A DNA stretch of 64,000 bases from Toxorhynchites rutilus septentrionalis (lineage: Eukaryota > Arthropoda > Insecta > Diptera > Culicidae): positions 165,398,325 through 165,462,324 of the forward strand of contig NC_073746.1 in the NCBI RefSeq assembly GCF_029784135.1, read 5' to 3'. This document shows positions 45,500 through 57,169 of this stretch, piece after piece (the first letter of the stretch is position 1; each line of letters begins with the position of its first letter). Both the position numbers and the translations under genes were made by a program. A model generated the notes under the pieces. It was not told the origin of the DNA, did no database searches, and saw only the letters and a list, made by a program, of their open reading frames with translations.

Positions 45500-45995
45500 A
45501 AAATATTTCATTTTCACTACCAGCAGGTAGATACATCAGAGAGCCAAAATCCCGCCGCTACCATCAACGTAGAGACTCTATAGTGTGAATTCGAAATCCA
45601 ATCGCTACCAAACGGTAGACACTCCATTATATGGATACAGAATCCGATCGCTATTCCAGTTCGTTACTCAGGGTAGAAACTCCATATCAACCGTGTTGAA
45701 GCACACGGACACTTTGTAATAATTTAACATTCGGATTTACTATATGAAAAGAGTACATTTCATAATTAACCTTTGCTTTCACATCATCGCCAGATAGTAA
45801 GAACCAGTACCAGATATATTATAGTTCCGGATATTCAATGAATCAGACAGTGAAATAGGAATAACCGTTCACCATTACAGTTCGAGATAGAATAATCTTT
45901 TCATATTTATTTATCTGTTTCTAAGCAATGTTATATCTAATGGCTTACTATTACATATAATACGCTATAGTTAATTTGTGAATAAAATGCTTCAT
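45500..45995. other. Spacer, no gene
   Basis: No coding frame or repeat recognised between the mariner and MITE A. Confidence 0.4.
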
Positions 45996-45998
45996 TTA

Positions 45999-46262
45999 CC
46001 AGCAAACATTAAATCGTATGAATAGCCATAATTGGAGGCGATATACATACATCCAAGACACCTTTGGATGATATATGATGCATAAAACGGGCATATACAC
46101 CCGAAAGTGAAAGCGATATACGTATATGCTACATTTTATACGCATATAAAGCCGTATATAATGATATACGATGCTTTCCACACTGATATGCGATTTTACC
46201 AGACTTGGATGCATGTTTATTGCCTCCAATTATGGCTATTCATACGATTTAATGTTTGCTGG
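45999..46262. mobile_element. MITE A, complete copy with ~40-bp TIRs
   Basis: The left end CCAGCAAACATTAAATCGTA, continuing TGAATAGCCATAATTGGAGG, is matched base for base by the inverse at the right end (46222-46262). The 264-bp interior is rich in ATATACG words. Other copies or fragments are at 34914, 35709, about 46584 and about 49890-50065. The flanking duplication is unclear. Confidence 0.88.
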
Positions 46263-47609
46263 GAATTTGCGTATATAATGCTGCATTTCGCGATACTAGG
46301 GTGATCGTTATACCAGTATACGACTTAATCCATTAATGATATAGAAAATGGTGCTTTTGCATTTTACACGATTTCGAATACACATGATGTATCCTTTGAT
46401 TGATATTTTATACGATTGTAGTTTTTGCTACAAAAGTTGCAAGAAACATATGGTCGTCATTTTGACAAATTTTGGAGTTTCGAAAAATCGTTAGCGAATA
46501 CACTTTTACTTATTGTAGCCAAATTTCAACTAAATCGACCACATAAATGATCTGCCATCGAGGTACGGTCTTTTAGAAGGCACCCAGCAAACATTATATC
46601 GTATAACTTGACATATTCTAAGTCGCATATAAGGTGAGATGAATCAAAATCATACATAATGTCAATCAAAGGATACACTGTGTACATCTAAAATTGTAAA
46701 AAAAATGCGAAAACCACGATTTTATTTATCACTACAGATTAAGTATATATACACTATCGTATCGTACACTATCGTAAAATCGATCTATAAAGAATCATAT
46801 ATGAATCTTAGGCTGATGCAGTTTTTGAGTCGCATAAATATATAAATTGAATCAATGTAGTACTGCGAAAGATTATATTACATGCTGTGAAAAATTGTTC
46901 AACAGTAAATCCTATTAGATCATAATTGAGGCCATATAACATCATATTAGGAATTTGCACATAAAGGTTCGTGATGTCGCATGAACAATATCGACGTCTA
47001 GTGATGATATAGTAGTTTAAGGAGGCGAATTCATCGATACCAGATCAGCAGGCCCGAAAGCAGTTAGATTGATAAAATTTGAAGGAAAATTTTCTCTTTA
47101 TGTTTTTTTATATTTATTTACTACGTCTTCAGCTGTAATGCTCCACAGACTGATTATTTTTTATAACTTGAAACACTGAACCTTATGACCATGTCTATAT
47201 AAATTTCAAGACATTTCTACTAAAATACAATAGGCGATCAGGTATGACGTATCCGATTACATCTTTTTTGTATTGTATGTACGAGTTTTAACTGCTCTAA
47301 AATCATTGCTTCTCATCGAAACAACCGTAGTTCGAAACCCATCGGAACAAATTTTCTTAACCTTCACTCATTTTAAATATTTATACCTCCTCCCATTAAA
47401 AGTCAATTGAATAATTCATATTTTAAGAAACATAAATGTTATCACATATAAAAATTGTGGTTCGTAAGGTTGTGGAAATAATTATAAGCTCACGAACATT
47501 TTCCGCCATTGTTTTTTTTTTTGTTTGCCTGTAGTATATACGAAATATATAGAAATAATGATAGAAAAATCGTACCAGATGCATCGTATAGGGTTTTTTC
47601 TGTACTATA
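46263..47609. other. AT-rich repeat-derived spacer
   Basis: Contains one MITE A end at about 46584 (CCCAGCAAACATTATATCGT) with a diverged body. Otherwise no gene or clear element boundary was recognised. Confidence 0.4.
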
Positions 47610-47867
47610 CAATAATTTACATTTAATGCGACATGTTTCTTATCGGACAGACCTGTAATGCGGCACGTTTTATTGAACATTTTTACCTCTAATAGAACAT
47701 TTTTGTAAATATCGAGTTCGGGGCACAAATTATGGCCCCACATTGAAAGTCGCCACCATATGCGACACTGTACCACTGTCATCGCGAATGTCCAATTATA
47801 GGTCAAAATCCCCTTGAGTGCGACACTGAGTGGTGCCTCGGCATGTCGCATTAAATGTAAATTACTG
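47610..47867. mobile_element. MITE B, copy 3
   Basis: Ends CAATAATTTACATTTAATGC and, inverted, CAGTAATTTACATTTAATGC, with TA at 47608-47609 and 47868-47869. Closely related to copy 1 at 34201 (GGACAGACCTGTAATG, TCGAGTTCGGGGC, GACACTGAGTGGTGCCTCGG). The 159-codon antisense frame across it is an artefact. Confidence 0.88.
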
Positions 47868-47879
47868 TAGTGACTTTCA

Positions 47880-48700
47880 ACACTTTTTGGCTGGTTAATC
47901 ACTTTCTACTTCCATTTTTGGGATACTGTCGGGAGTGAGAATTGGACTCGTGATCAAGTAAGGAAAAGTTCATTCGCTCATTCCTCCACACCTAATTATA
48001 TATCACTCTTGTATCTGCTTGGAATAATCATGGCGAAAAGAATGCAGCAAGCTATCGTGAGATTGCACGATGAATCATTTTAAACTCTCCGACTTCTTCA
48101 TTCGGTACTGAAATTGAACATAACAAAACAAAGAGTGGAAAACAACATTCAATGAATTAATACTCCTTTGGATGGATCGCACGAAACAAAATAACGAGTG
48201 AGTCGAAATAGACTGAATCTGCGTATATGTATGATTTTATTTTCCCTTGTACTCTTTTCCTTGTCAGCATTCAAGTGCACATGAATCCACCTTCCCTTGC
48301 GCTAATATGAACTTTTGCGTTGGGTTAGATCATTTCATACTAGAAACAAAAAAAATGTCATTGCAATAGTGCACAGGAAGCAATTCGATTTCAACTATCT
48401 ACCTATATTTTGCTGCCGCGATCGAGGCTCAATGATTGCTATTTGAGTGAAAAACGAATGATTTTACAGAGACACTCGCTGGCTCAAGTAAAAGTTTCCA
48501 ATTTGATTCTATTACCATCTAACGTCATTCCGAGAGGCAAATAAGGGAACGCTAAATTCTCTAAGAATAGATGAGCGTAATCGAGACAGTATTTTTCCGT
48601 TCAAATCGAGAGTGAACTTTGCGAAGATGATAGGTGAATGTTTTCTGTCTCAAATAAAGTGAGGCATAAACGGAGAATGGAAGGGTGAGTTTTATCTGTG
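47880..48700. other. Spacer, no gene
   Basis: No coding or repeat signal recognised. Confidence 0.35.
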
Positions 48701-48709
48701 GATGAGTGT

Positions 48710-48800
48710 TTTTGAACGAATTTCGATGCGATTTTGCCCATACCTGCTCGTGACCATTAGCGTGAGATGTTACCACTATGCCAGATCGCCTCCACGATCG
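48710..48800 (-). repeat. tRNA-derived SINE head, diverged
   Basis: On the minus strand GGAGGCGATCTGGCATAGTG, then GTAACATCTCACGCTAATGG. The A-box-like word TGGCATAGTGG is present and the B box is degenerate. Same family as 7772-7850. Confidence 0.55.
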
Positions 48801-48949
48801 TATAACTTTTACACATGTTAGGTCACACATGAATTCGTATTAAATCCCATTTGTATAAAATACCAATCAAAGTAGACATCAAGTGTATGTTAAATTGAAT
48901 GAAGCGCAAAAAAATTGTTTTTTTTCAAATTCCAAAACATTATGTGAAT

Positions 48950-49415
48950 AACTCTTACAATTTCCAACAAGTCAGCCATACATCGGAAGAAGGGCACTTT
49001 GAATGAATAAAGTTTTTCTAACAACAATTTTTTCATGTTTTCTTTGAAAAAAAAAATTCAACTAATTTTAATATTGTTTGAAGTCAATATAGCGTATTCT
49101 ACAAAGTTTAAGATGTTATTAAAATATGAACATTAGTTGAAGACAGTAACTTTCTATGTTTTGTTGTTTCAGCATGGCATTTTTGTATGTAGATTCCTGA
49201 ACAATATGTGTATAATTTCTCGCGTTTGACATGTTTTGAAATAGAAGCTTGCAAAACATGTAAATCGCAATAATTTATACAAAAAAATGTTACGGGTTAA
49301 ATATTAATAGTTATTTAAAAAAAAAAAACCATGAAAAAGTTGTTGTTGGAAAAACTTCTTTCCCTGTAGAAGTGCCCATCTTTCGATAATAGGTGACTTG
49401 TTGGAAATTGTAAGG
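48950..49415. repeat. Inverted-repeat element, ~120-bp arms
   Basis: The left arm around 48950-49055 (CAATTTCCAACAAGTCA, AAGGGCACTT, TCTAACAACAATTTTTTCAT) is inverted around 49320-49415 (CATGAAAAAGTTGTTGTTGG, AAGTGCCCATCTTTCG, TGACTTGTTGGAAATTG). The central 260 bp is AT-rich. No coding capacity; exact ends unresolved. Confidence 0.7.
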
Positions 49416-49889
49416 ACTATTAGATCTATTTTTTTTAAGAATTAAATAAAAACAACATATTTTGGAGAAAAATGAATTTTTATTTCAAAATATTTTTCTT
49501 CGAAGATTTTTTTCTAAATTTGTTCGATATTTTCTAATAAAAACCGAAATAATTTCCTACATTCTTTAACCAACAAAAAATACAAAATTCCTACATTTCA
49601 TCCCTTGACCAGAATTTTGTAGATATTATAGTTTTGAGTTATAACATTTTGTAAAAATAAAGAAAAACATTTTTGGTCCTTTTCAAAATATTGTCTAATT
49701 CTTTTTCGAAATTTTAAGGTTTCGGTTTGTATGTCTATGTGCTACATTATCGGGTCAAATCACATATCATCAGTGGCGTCGAGTGAAGCGTTCGTACTCA
49801 GTGTATTTGATTGCAGTGGTATATACAGAATGGCGAAGTATTTGTTAATATAGGGGTGTTTCTGCACCTCCAAAATCGTGTACGCACCC

Positions 49890-50065
49890 GCATCGTAATA
49901 TCGTATATACGGCTTCATATACGTATATGATATAACATATACGTATATCGCCACCGCTTTTGCATGTATATGTAAGTTCTACGCATCATATATCACCCAA
50001 AACGTGTCTTGGATGTATGTATATCACCACCGAATTTGTCCTTTTATACGATTTAATGTTTGCTT
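49890..50065. repeat. MITE A fragment, right end
   Basis: Body words TATATACGGCTTCATATACG and TGTCTTGGATGTATGTATAT lead to the MITE A end TACGATTTAATGTTTGCT at 50047-50064. The left TIR is absent. Confidence 0.6.
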
Positions 50066-50718
50066 GGCACTTACGTGCATAACCAGCACCTTAATAAACA
50101 GTATTTTGTATCCCTTTTTTTTAAATACAGGGATGCGTCTCTAATTGGACTGGCACGAGGTACCACTCACTGTCACGAGGTACCACTCACTGTCACGATT
50201 GTGATCTGTAATTGGACATATCAACAAACACAACACAATGAGAAAAAACAAGTGAAAACAGAAAAATCATTGACTAATATAAAACCATTTGAAAAGTGTG
50301 CAAAATACACAAACTAGTAAAATGAACTCAAGTTTCGTAGACATTGATTAAGAATACATGCAGGAAGGATATCTAGAAGAGCATTTTAAATATGACTATC
50401 GATCAACATTTCTCTGAGTGTATTAAAACAAATCACCCTCAGCAAAACTAACAGCAAGCCCGACATAAAATTACCGTCCTATGAAATACAACATTATTTT
50501 GATCGGAAAATTTTTGAAAACACTCCTAAAAATTTGTCGTGTTGTAGTAACTTGCACGAAGGATGTTTACAAAAATGTCCAATTATTCGTGTAGCATTAC
50601 AGGTTGTAAATGTAAAAATTCGTCCGCTCTATTCGGTATCCCTTCGTCCACGCGGATCTCGGGTCTGCTTTTCTGCTCTTTTCAATCCGTTCTCTTCTCA
50701 TTTGCAAGCCTTTTCTCC

Positions 50719-50833
50719 CACAGTCGTCATCTCTCTTCCTTGAATCAAGGTTCTTCGAATCCTCCAGGTACATTAATTTCAAAGGTTAAGGTTATTCATA
50801 TACAAGGTGCACTTTATCATAGTATAGAACCCT
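50719..50833 (+). repeat. Direct repeat D1
   Basis: About 115 bp (CACAGTCGTCATCTCTCTTC, TTGAATCAAGGTTCTTCGAA, GTTATTCATATACAAGGTGC) recurs in the same orientation at 54386-54506. The pair brackets 50.8-54.4 kb and may be parts of one element or a duplication. Confidence 0.8.
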
Positions 50834-51466
50834 TCACTCCCACCCTGCTTTAGATTAACAAATCATCGCCCAATACTAGAGTCAAAACCTCAATATGTAA
50901 TAAGGAGCTGCCCACATACCACGTGGACAACTTTAGGGGGGATAGGGGTTACGAAAATGTCCACGATTGTCCATGATGTGGGGGGTAGGGGTACAGTCAA
51001 TGTCCACGTGGATACGTGAAATAAATGTTTCAGAAAAAAAAAAAACAATCACATCTATATTTAAAAATCAACGATCTGTTTTTCATTTTCAAGAACTTTC
51101 AAGCTTTCCTTCATGCTTGTTCTGCATATTCAACAATAAAAAGGTTAAACTGCCTGATGTTTTTTTTAAATACTTGTCAGTGTGAACACAATGGTAGAAT
51201 TCGTGGTTTTTGAAGATGCCTCAAATGAAATTGCTACGGAAGTAAATATCTAGCAATTTGGTGTCAGAGATCACAAAGCAGTTTGTGAAGATTTGTCAGG
51301 TTGATCAAGAGCTTCTCGATATGTTACTTAATGTCCTATGTACAGTGTTGGAAAGAAAACAGCATTACGCAAAATACTTTTTCATGATTTTGTGAAAATG
51401 AACGTATTTCTTACAATGGAAAGCATGTAAACAAGCCATTGTTTTTATTCATTTTCAAATTTATAT

Positions 51467-51711
51467 CTTCTTCTTCTTCAATGGCACTAACGTTCCTAGA
51501 GGAACTTCGCCGTCTCAACGTAGTATTACTTGCGTCATTTTTATTAGTACTTAGTTGAATGCATTGTGAGTGGCAAGCTCTAGAATACGCGTGATCACAG
51601 TGCAAGTCGGAGGAAATTTCTTTGACGAAAAATTCCCCCGACCAGAACGGGAATCGAACCCGAACACCCGGCATGTTAGTTATGACGCTAACCATTCGGC
51701 CACGGGAGCAC
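51467..51711 (-). repeat. tRNA-derived SINE, full length
   Basis: Read on the minus strand it starts GTGCTCCCGTGGCCGAATGG (A box TGGCCGAATGG) and has a B box GGGTTCGATTCCC. The body ends GGAACGTTAGTGCCATTGAA plus a GAA-repeat tail. The flanks TCAAATTTATAT (51455-51466) and TCAAATTTTTATAT (51712-51725) form an imperfect target duplication. It inserted at the 3' end of a Tc1 gene remnant. Confidence 0.88.
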
Positions 51712-52230
51712 TCAAATTTTTATATAAAATTCCAATTAATTGAATTTTTTCATCCAATATTGTGCATAGATGTTCAATGGAGTTGGGGTCTTGGTACTGG
51801 GATGTCCACTCAAGCATTTTAATCTTTTTGGACTGGAAATAGTGTTTCGCAACTTTCGAGGCGTCCTTGAGATCATTGTCCGGTTGGGAAATATAGCCTT
51901 TAATATTCATTTTCTGAGAGACGGCTTTAAGTTCTCCTCCAAGACATTGACGTAGGACTCAGAGGTATTCTTTACATCGATCTTGACGAGATTGTCCACC
52001 CCATTCCAAGTAAACAGCCCCACACACGCAGTGATCCTCCACTTGCTTGCTGTTGCTTGAGTAGGCTGGATAGCTCATACTTCAGGCTGTCATTTCTTTG
52101 TGTCTTATAACCTTAAATTTACTCTAATCGGTCCAAACAATCTTCTCCCAAAAGTCAGTACGGCTGGAGCTCCTGGTCGTGGACCTTCAGAGGATTTTTC
52201 CATTTCAAAATAAAACATGCAAAATGCATA
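51712..52230 (-). pseudogene. Tc1-like (DD34E) transposase, C-terminal half
   Basis: Minus-strand pieces: KIVWTD (first catalytic Asp), LEWGGQSRQDR with WNGVDNLVKID in another frame, VLEENLKASLRKMNIKGYIS, PDNDLKDASKVAKHYFQSKK (second Asp), and IKMLEWTSQYQDPNSIEHLC with ILDEKI (final Glu). It is cut off by the SINE at 51711. Several stops and shifts. Confidence 0.75.
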
Positions 52231-52799
52231 CTCTAGTTGCAAATCATGACTATGTACCAAAATTGTATAAAAATGCCAAAATAATGATAATCTTTATATA
52301 GACACACAGTTGCATGTTAACCCTTTGGGGCCGTATTCAATTCGGATATGGGTGCCATACTGGTTGGAATTATTTTTCCTTGAAAGAGCAGTGAAGCATA
52401 ATTTGTATGACAATGAAATATAAACAATATTTATTTTCAATTCGCTGTGAACTTTAGAAATGTATCTACTGAATAATGTGTTTTAAAATGCTGTTTTATA
52501 TAGAAAAAATATATTTTAAAACTCTCGTTCGTGTGCCATCTTTCGAAACAGTCCCTCAAAATGAGGTCCTGGTTTTTGACTATAGTTCTGCATCGTAAAA
52601 ATGGTTTTTTTTTGCTGAGAACGGACATACGAACGCGAAGATTTAATTTTTTACTTGCATTACCTTTTCCAAAAATGTACACTTTCGCGAGGAATTGAAA
52701 TTCGAGCAATTTGAAAAAAAAATTTTTTTTTTTTAAATGTCGCTTCTTTACAAAATTAACAAAAAATTTCGCACAAATTACAACAAGTTTATAATTCGT

Positions 52800-53160
52800 A
52801 GGCCATCCTTAGTTTCCAATCGATCCAAACAACGTATTCGGCCAAGCTACGGCAAGTGGAAATTTGAATCTCGCTCCACGCAGAGGTAGCTGCTCGTTTG
52901 AGTTCAACATAACTCACATACTGCCCATTCTTCGGAAGTTCTATCCTTCTATTCTACGTGCGATCAATCTACATAAGTTATCGATTGGGGTTGGAACTGG
53001 TAAAAAAGCAGGGTAGTCCAGAATCGAAGCCCCAGTCCTATAAACCATGTAAAGGACTTTTGTCTTTTTTGAAATAGCACGGTGGTTTCGATGCAAAAAC
53101 GGCAGCAAATGATTCAGGAATACTTCCTTAACTCCTATTGACATTCTTTGTTTTAAAGAG
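52800..53160 (-). pseudogene. Second Tc1-like transposase fragment
   Basis: The minus strand reads FLNHLLPFLHRNHRA, then ILDYPAFLPVPTPIDNLCRL and IARRIEG, matching the 'DWPA.SPDLNPIENLWG..ARR' block with the final catalytic Glu changed to Asp. A shifted frame ends VELKRAATSAWSEIQISTCR. Different subfamily from 51712-52230. Not functional. Confidence 0.65.
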
Positions 53161-53462
53161 GTTTTAAACTTTTCAGTTTATACGCCTCTAAACCCTTGAA
53201 CTCCTAACTTTTTATTCGTGTGAGTGGATAAGTCATTTGAAACAGTCCATTCTGATAAACAAAATCTAACATGAAATATATTTGAAATGGAACAAGGGTG
53301 CAATCGAGGTGTTTACTTGGTAATTTTTAATTAAAAAAATATTCAGGAATGTCCACGTGGACAACAGGAGGAGGGGTCTGGTCGATGTCCACGCTCGTCC
53401 ACGAAGGGGGAGGGGGAGTCTAAAATCGTGCTTTTTGTGTCCACGTGGTATGTGGACGTTTT

Positions 53463-54145
53463 AGACGATTTAGCTCAACTCCCATTCGCTTTGATCCCCT
53501 TATTACCCGAATCACTCCAATCTCTCCCAGGTTCCTCCACATTCACCGGTTCCTAATTTACCTTTGACTCCGGCACTGGTACCAGTTCCTCTTCAGCTGA
53601 TCCCGCTCCTAGCTCGTGTGGATCAGTTGCATCTGTTGGTAAAAACTTTAAATGCGCAGTACCTCTGTTGTACACCATCCCAGATGAACTTGAGCAGATC
53701 GTTGCGGCCATTCCCTTTTTCTAAACAACAACGAATTCTTTCGAATTCCGAACTTGTTCTTCTACCTCATTTGCTTCGCCAAAGCCGCATTTTCGATCTC
53801 TATGCTTGCTACTCGCAGAGTATAACGACTTCCCTCCTCCTCCTCTACCATAACACGATCCCGCACTGCCTCATCAGAACTAGTTACAGAAGAAAGAGTA
53901 GGCAGTTTTGTATAGTTTGAAACCAGTCTCCTAGTTGCATGAACTTTCATTATTTCGCCCTCCATTAAAATTCATGTTTCCCGCCTCTTACTGTAGAAAT
54001 ATCTATATTGGTTTTCCAGCCACTCAATTTCACGTTTCCAGCCCCTAGCTCTTCTCTTATGTTCGCCTCATAGCTCCACTATTTCCCTTTTCCAGCTGTT
54101 TCCAGTTTCCAGTAGAAACTTTCATCATTTTTGGCTCATCATTCT
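53463..54145. other. Spacer with pyrimidine-rich plus strand, no gene
   Basis: The 118-codon frame at 53564-53920 shows no domain. A phrase in another frame (IPDELEQIVAAIP near 53680) could be a remnant of a retrotransposon ORF1, but is too short to call. Confidence 0.35.
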
Positions 54146-54384
54146 AAACCTTACCGCAATAGAAACATCTCATCACACCAGACCTCCTAGCTACGGTTAT
54201 AATTCTAAGCCCTAACCTACTACAATGTTTTCAACACACCGGTCACCTTTGCCACGGCAATCATTCTAGGCACTTCCGCACTAGAATCTTTTTTACGCAC
54301 CGGGCCCCCTAGACAGGGTCATCATTCTGGGCCCTCCCGCACTAGAATCTTTTCAACAAACTTGGCCCCCTAGACACGGTCATT
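54146..54384 (+). repeat. Minisatellite, ~62-66-bp unit, about four copies
   Basis: Successive units contain CATTCT.GGC, CCGCACTAGAATCTTTT and GGCCCCCTAGACA.GGTCAT. The last two units (about 54258-54321 and 54322-54384) are nearly identical and the earlier two are more diverged, so the array grows toward its right end. No open frame. Confidence 0.8.
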
Positions 54385-54385
54385 C

Positions 54386-54506
54386 CCACAGTCGTCATCT
54401 CTCTTCCTTGAATCAAGGTTCTTTGAATCATCCAGGTACATTCATTTCAAAGGTTGAGGTTATTCATATACAAGGTGCGCTTTATTATATTATAGAACCC
54501 TACACA
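54386..54506 (+). repeat. Direct repeat D2
   Basis: Second copy of 50719-50833, at roughly 90 percent identity by eye. Followed by GTCTGTCTAATTAGCTGG, a MITE B-like word. Confidence 0.8.
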
Positions 54507-54640
54507 GGTCTGTCTAATTAGCTGGATGTCCAATTAGAGGCGAATCACTGCACATCTTCAATATAACCTAAGCACAGTGCAAGAAATTCGACACTAAATT
54601 CACTAACTTTAAAACTAAATTTTAACACTAAATAATAGAA

Positions 54641-54661
54641 GATAGATAGATAGATAGATAG
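54641..54661 (+). repeat. (GATA)5 microsatellite
   Basis: Five GATA units and one base. Confidence 0.95.
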
Positions 54662-54999
54662 AAGCTAATTTATTCAACTTCATGCTGCACGTAAGATTCA
54701 CATCATCGCAACATGCTTAGTTTTAATTACGTTTAGGTTCAATAGTTTCTGCCGAGAAGTTCGTTTCAAGAACCCAAGAGAAAGTGGTTGGGTGTAATGA
54801 ATAGTGCATCTGGATCCTCATCCGATGTATGTTTAACGACGTTAAATAAAATTAAAGTTCGTACCTAAATAGACGGCAAATAATTGAAGGTTTCCGCAAT
54901 TAAATTTTGTTTCGAATGACGATATACTTTTCTTTCAGTGTATAAGCTTGAAAAATAGTGTAAATATACACAATAATAATTGCAATTTGAAATTCGTGT

Positions 55000-55500
55000 G
55001 TAGGCGACTAGAGATGCTGTCATCGATCCGTCGTGACAAACGTCACAGTGAACCACAAAGTGTGTAGAGTTGCGAGTCGTTCGGTCGCCAGCGGTCCGTT
55101 GTGCAAGGAATATGAAGAAGCGTGCATATACTCTGTAATCGAATATAAACAGTTCGTGCGTGCGAGTTTTACCTCCAGCGGAAGTGAGTGTGATGTGACC
55201 GCATCTGGCCGAGATACGTACGAGTTGACGCCCTGTATTGCGTTTTTGCGATCTGGACTTTCTGACCAGCTCCGTCAAATTGGATAGTGTCTTCCTTTAA
55301 TCTTCTTTCTCTTGGAATCGCATCGTGTTTTCTTCGTGAGATCAAATTTGAGATGTGTGATGATTACCACCACTACCAGTGGCGAAGAGATTTCTGTGCA
55401 TGAACGTGAGAGCCGATTGTGTGTGTGTTTTGATATAGGAAGTCAAATGAAATCCAGTGCGAGTAGAAATGCTGCAGTGATGCAAGACGTGTTGTGCAAG
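55000..55500 (+). CDS. Candidate first exon with 5' UTR; possible NR2E-type nuclear receptor
   Basis: 55000-55446 resembles an insect 5' UTR (GC-balanced, no repeat match, CGTTCGGTCGCC-like words). ATG at 55447 in context GTCAA-ATG opens MKSSASRNAAVMQDVLCK, followed immediately by a strong donor GTGAGT (55501). The same frame is open further upstream from 55312. In NR2E receptors (tailless, dissatisfaction, vertebrate NR2E1) a short leader ends '..PCK' or '..LCK' just before VCGD of the DNA-binding domain, and NR2E1 begins in a comparable way. No DNA-binding-domain exon was found in the remaining 8.5 kb. Exon call moderate, family call speculative. Confidence 0.4.
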
Positions 55501-55506
55501 GTGAGT

Positions 55507-57169
55507 GTCTAAATCGTTCTTTTAGTTAAATTTGGAATTAAATACCAATACGTAATATTTATTTTTAGACATCACATAACATTGTTTACATTTTGTACAG
55601 ATTAGTTATTGAATTATTCTGTTAACCATGTTGATTGGTATCTTGAGTGAGACCATTTCAGTGCAACCAGCTACGTTTGATTACTGTGTTTGCATCTGAT
55701 GTTTCTTTTGAACTGGTTTCGAATATTGATTATAATTGCCGTCAATGATTGGAAATATACATTATATAGAAATGAAAACATCGATGTGTTAATGTTGGAT
55801 GTAATTTAGAATTTTGTAGAAACCCTTTTCTATTGTCTACTGGAATGCTCTGCCGGTTTGTTAAAATGAAACAGAATATTTTCATATTTTAATGAAATTT
55901 GATTGATTGCTAAAATTTCCATAATTATCGTTTCTGAAAGGACATTTGTAAAAATGTACCGGAATGTTTTGTCTGGTTTTGGAATGCGAGAAAATATTTT
56001 TTTTCATTTAATAATCACATAACAATTATTTATAAATTCAGTTTTAGATAGAATTAGAAAAAATATTACTTCGTTTTCTATACTCTACCATGTGCTCATT
56101 TAATAACCATAAGTCTTTGACTACACTTCAGTGTCTGATTTGAAGCTAATATTGTTTTGCAGATAGTTTTTGCATCAAAGTTGAAAAATAAAACGCAAAT
56201 GTTTCAAATTAAGCACTAGAGAATACTCATATACAGGGTGGACTGGATTATATATAGTCTCGGATTTCTTTTCACTGTACATAACTGAATCCTGCATATA
56301 ATCGGGTCAAAAAAAAATTCTATTTGTTTTTTATGCATATTATGATTCGTTCTTTTTCAAATGCAAGAAGAATTTTATTTTTGATTCATCCCCTTAATGT
56401 CAGAAAACACAATTCTCACAAGAAAAAAAAATTATCCAGAATCTCACAGGGGGTGACGGTCATAATTGATAAATAAATCCTTCTATATTCGTATTGCGTT
56501 AGAATTTGCACAATGACAGAGTTATAGAACTTTTTTTTTGTTTCGGACTCTGTTGCCTCAAACTGGGTCTACATTAAAAAGTATATTGCGGAAAACGATT
56601 CTGTTGATTCCATTTGATGGATTAGAAAATTTAGTACAGGATATAGTAGCGGAACATCTGACATTTCGGAAGTGAAATCTTAAAAGTTAGTCATTTTTAA
56701 TGTGTTTAATTTAATCAATTTCATCCTAAAAAACTCATTAAACTTGATTGATTATATCAATTAAATTAAATAAATTAGCTCTCTAACCGCTCTACAATTT
56801 GATCTTCTAAATCTTCTAAACTTCTATCTTTGTAAATTTCGCTGCAATATCGATATAAACAATTCCTGGTGAAAATTCAAGCAAAATCTTAAAAATCGCG
56901 ATTTTTACTTCATTATACATATAATAGCCACCTTAATTACACTTTGACGTTTGAAGGTTACGTTTTTGCTCGAAATAAGTCATATTTGAAGTTTAAAAAA
57001 ATTCAAACAGTGTGTAATCAATTCCAAAATAGTATATACACTGTGATTCGAAAATAGAATGGAATACATTTCGCGTATGACATAATGCAGGTTTTAACTA
57101 TAGTTGATTGCAACACAAATATTTTTTGCATATTTTTCCTGTATTTTCAATGTTTAAAAAATCTTTATT
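55507..57169. other. Intron-like AT-rich stretch, no exon seen
   Basis: No coding frame or terminal repeat recognised. If 55000-55500 is an exon, this is the start of its intron. ACAGGGTGGACTGG near 56235 looks like a DNA-transposon end, but no partner was found. Confidence 0.4.

Larger units (their letters stand above)
50905..53462. mobile_element. Candidate element with CCACGTGG-rich inverted ends
   Basis: The left end CCACATACCACGTGGACA (about 50908) is exactly inverted near the right end (TGTCCACGTGGTATGTGG, about 53440-53457). Both flanks carry further GTCCACG words and G-rich runs. It contains a SINE and two Tc1 transposase remnants. Whether this is one element or two related repeats is not settled; no target duplication was found. 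Confidence 0.45.

Noticed and set aside
47423..47902. 159-codon minus-strand open frame
   Set aside because: It runs across MITE B copy 3 (47610-47867) and AT-rich flank, with no domain, splice or start context. A chance frame.
51640..51711. tRNA gene on the minus strand
   Set aside because: A and B boxes are good, but the segment continues into a 245-bp SINE with a GAA tail and target duplication.
53564..53920. 118-codon plus-strand frame in pyrimidine-rich DNA
   Set aside because: Leu/Pro-rich translation with no motif, explained by composition.
50719..54506. LTR retrotransposon bounded by direct repeats D1 and D2
   Set aside because: The repeats lack TG..CA ends, no primer-binding site or gag/pol lies between them, and the interval contains unrelated DNA-transposon remnants.
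54865..55278. 137-codon minus-strand open frame
   Set aside because: Antisense to the 5'-UTR-like stretch of the candidate exon; no recognisable domain. Open because the stretch is GC-balanced.
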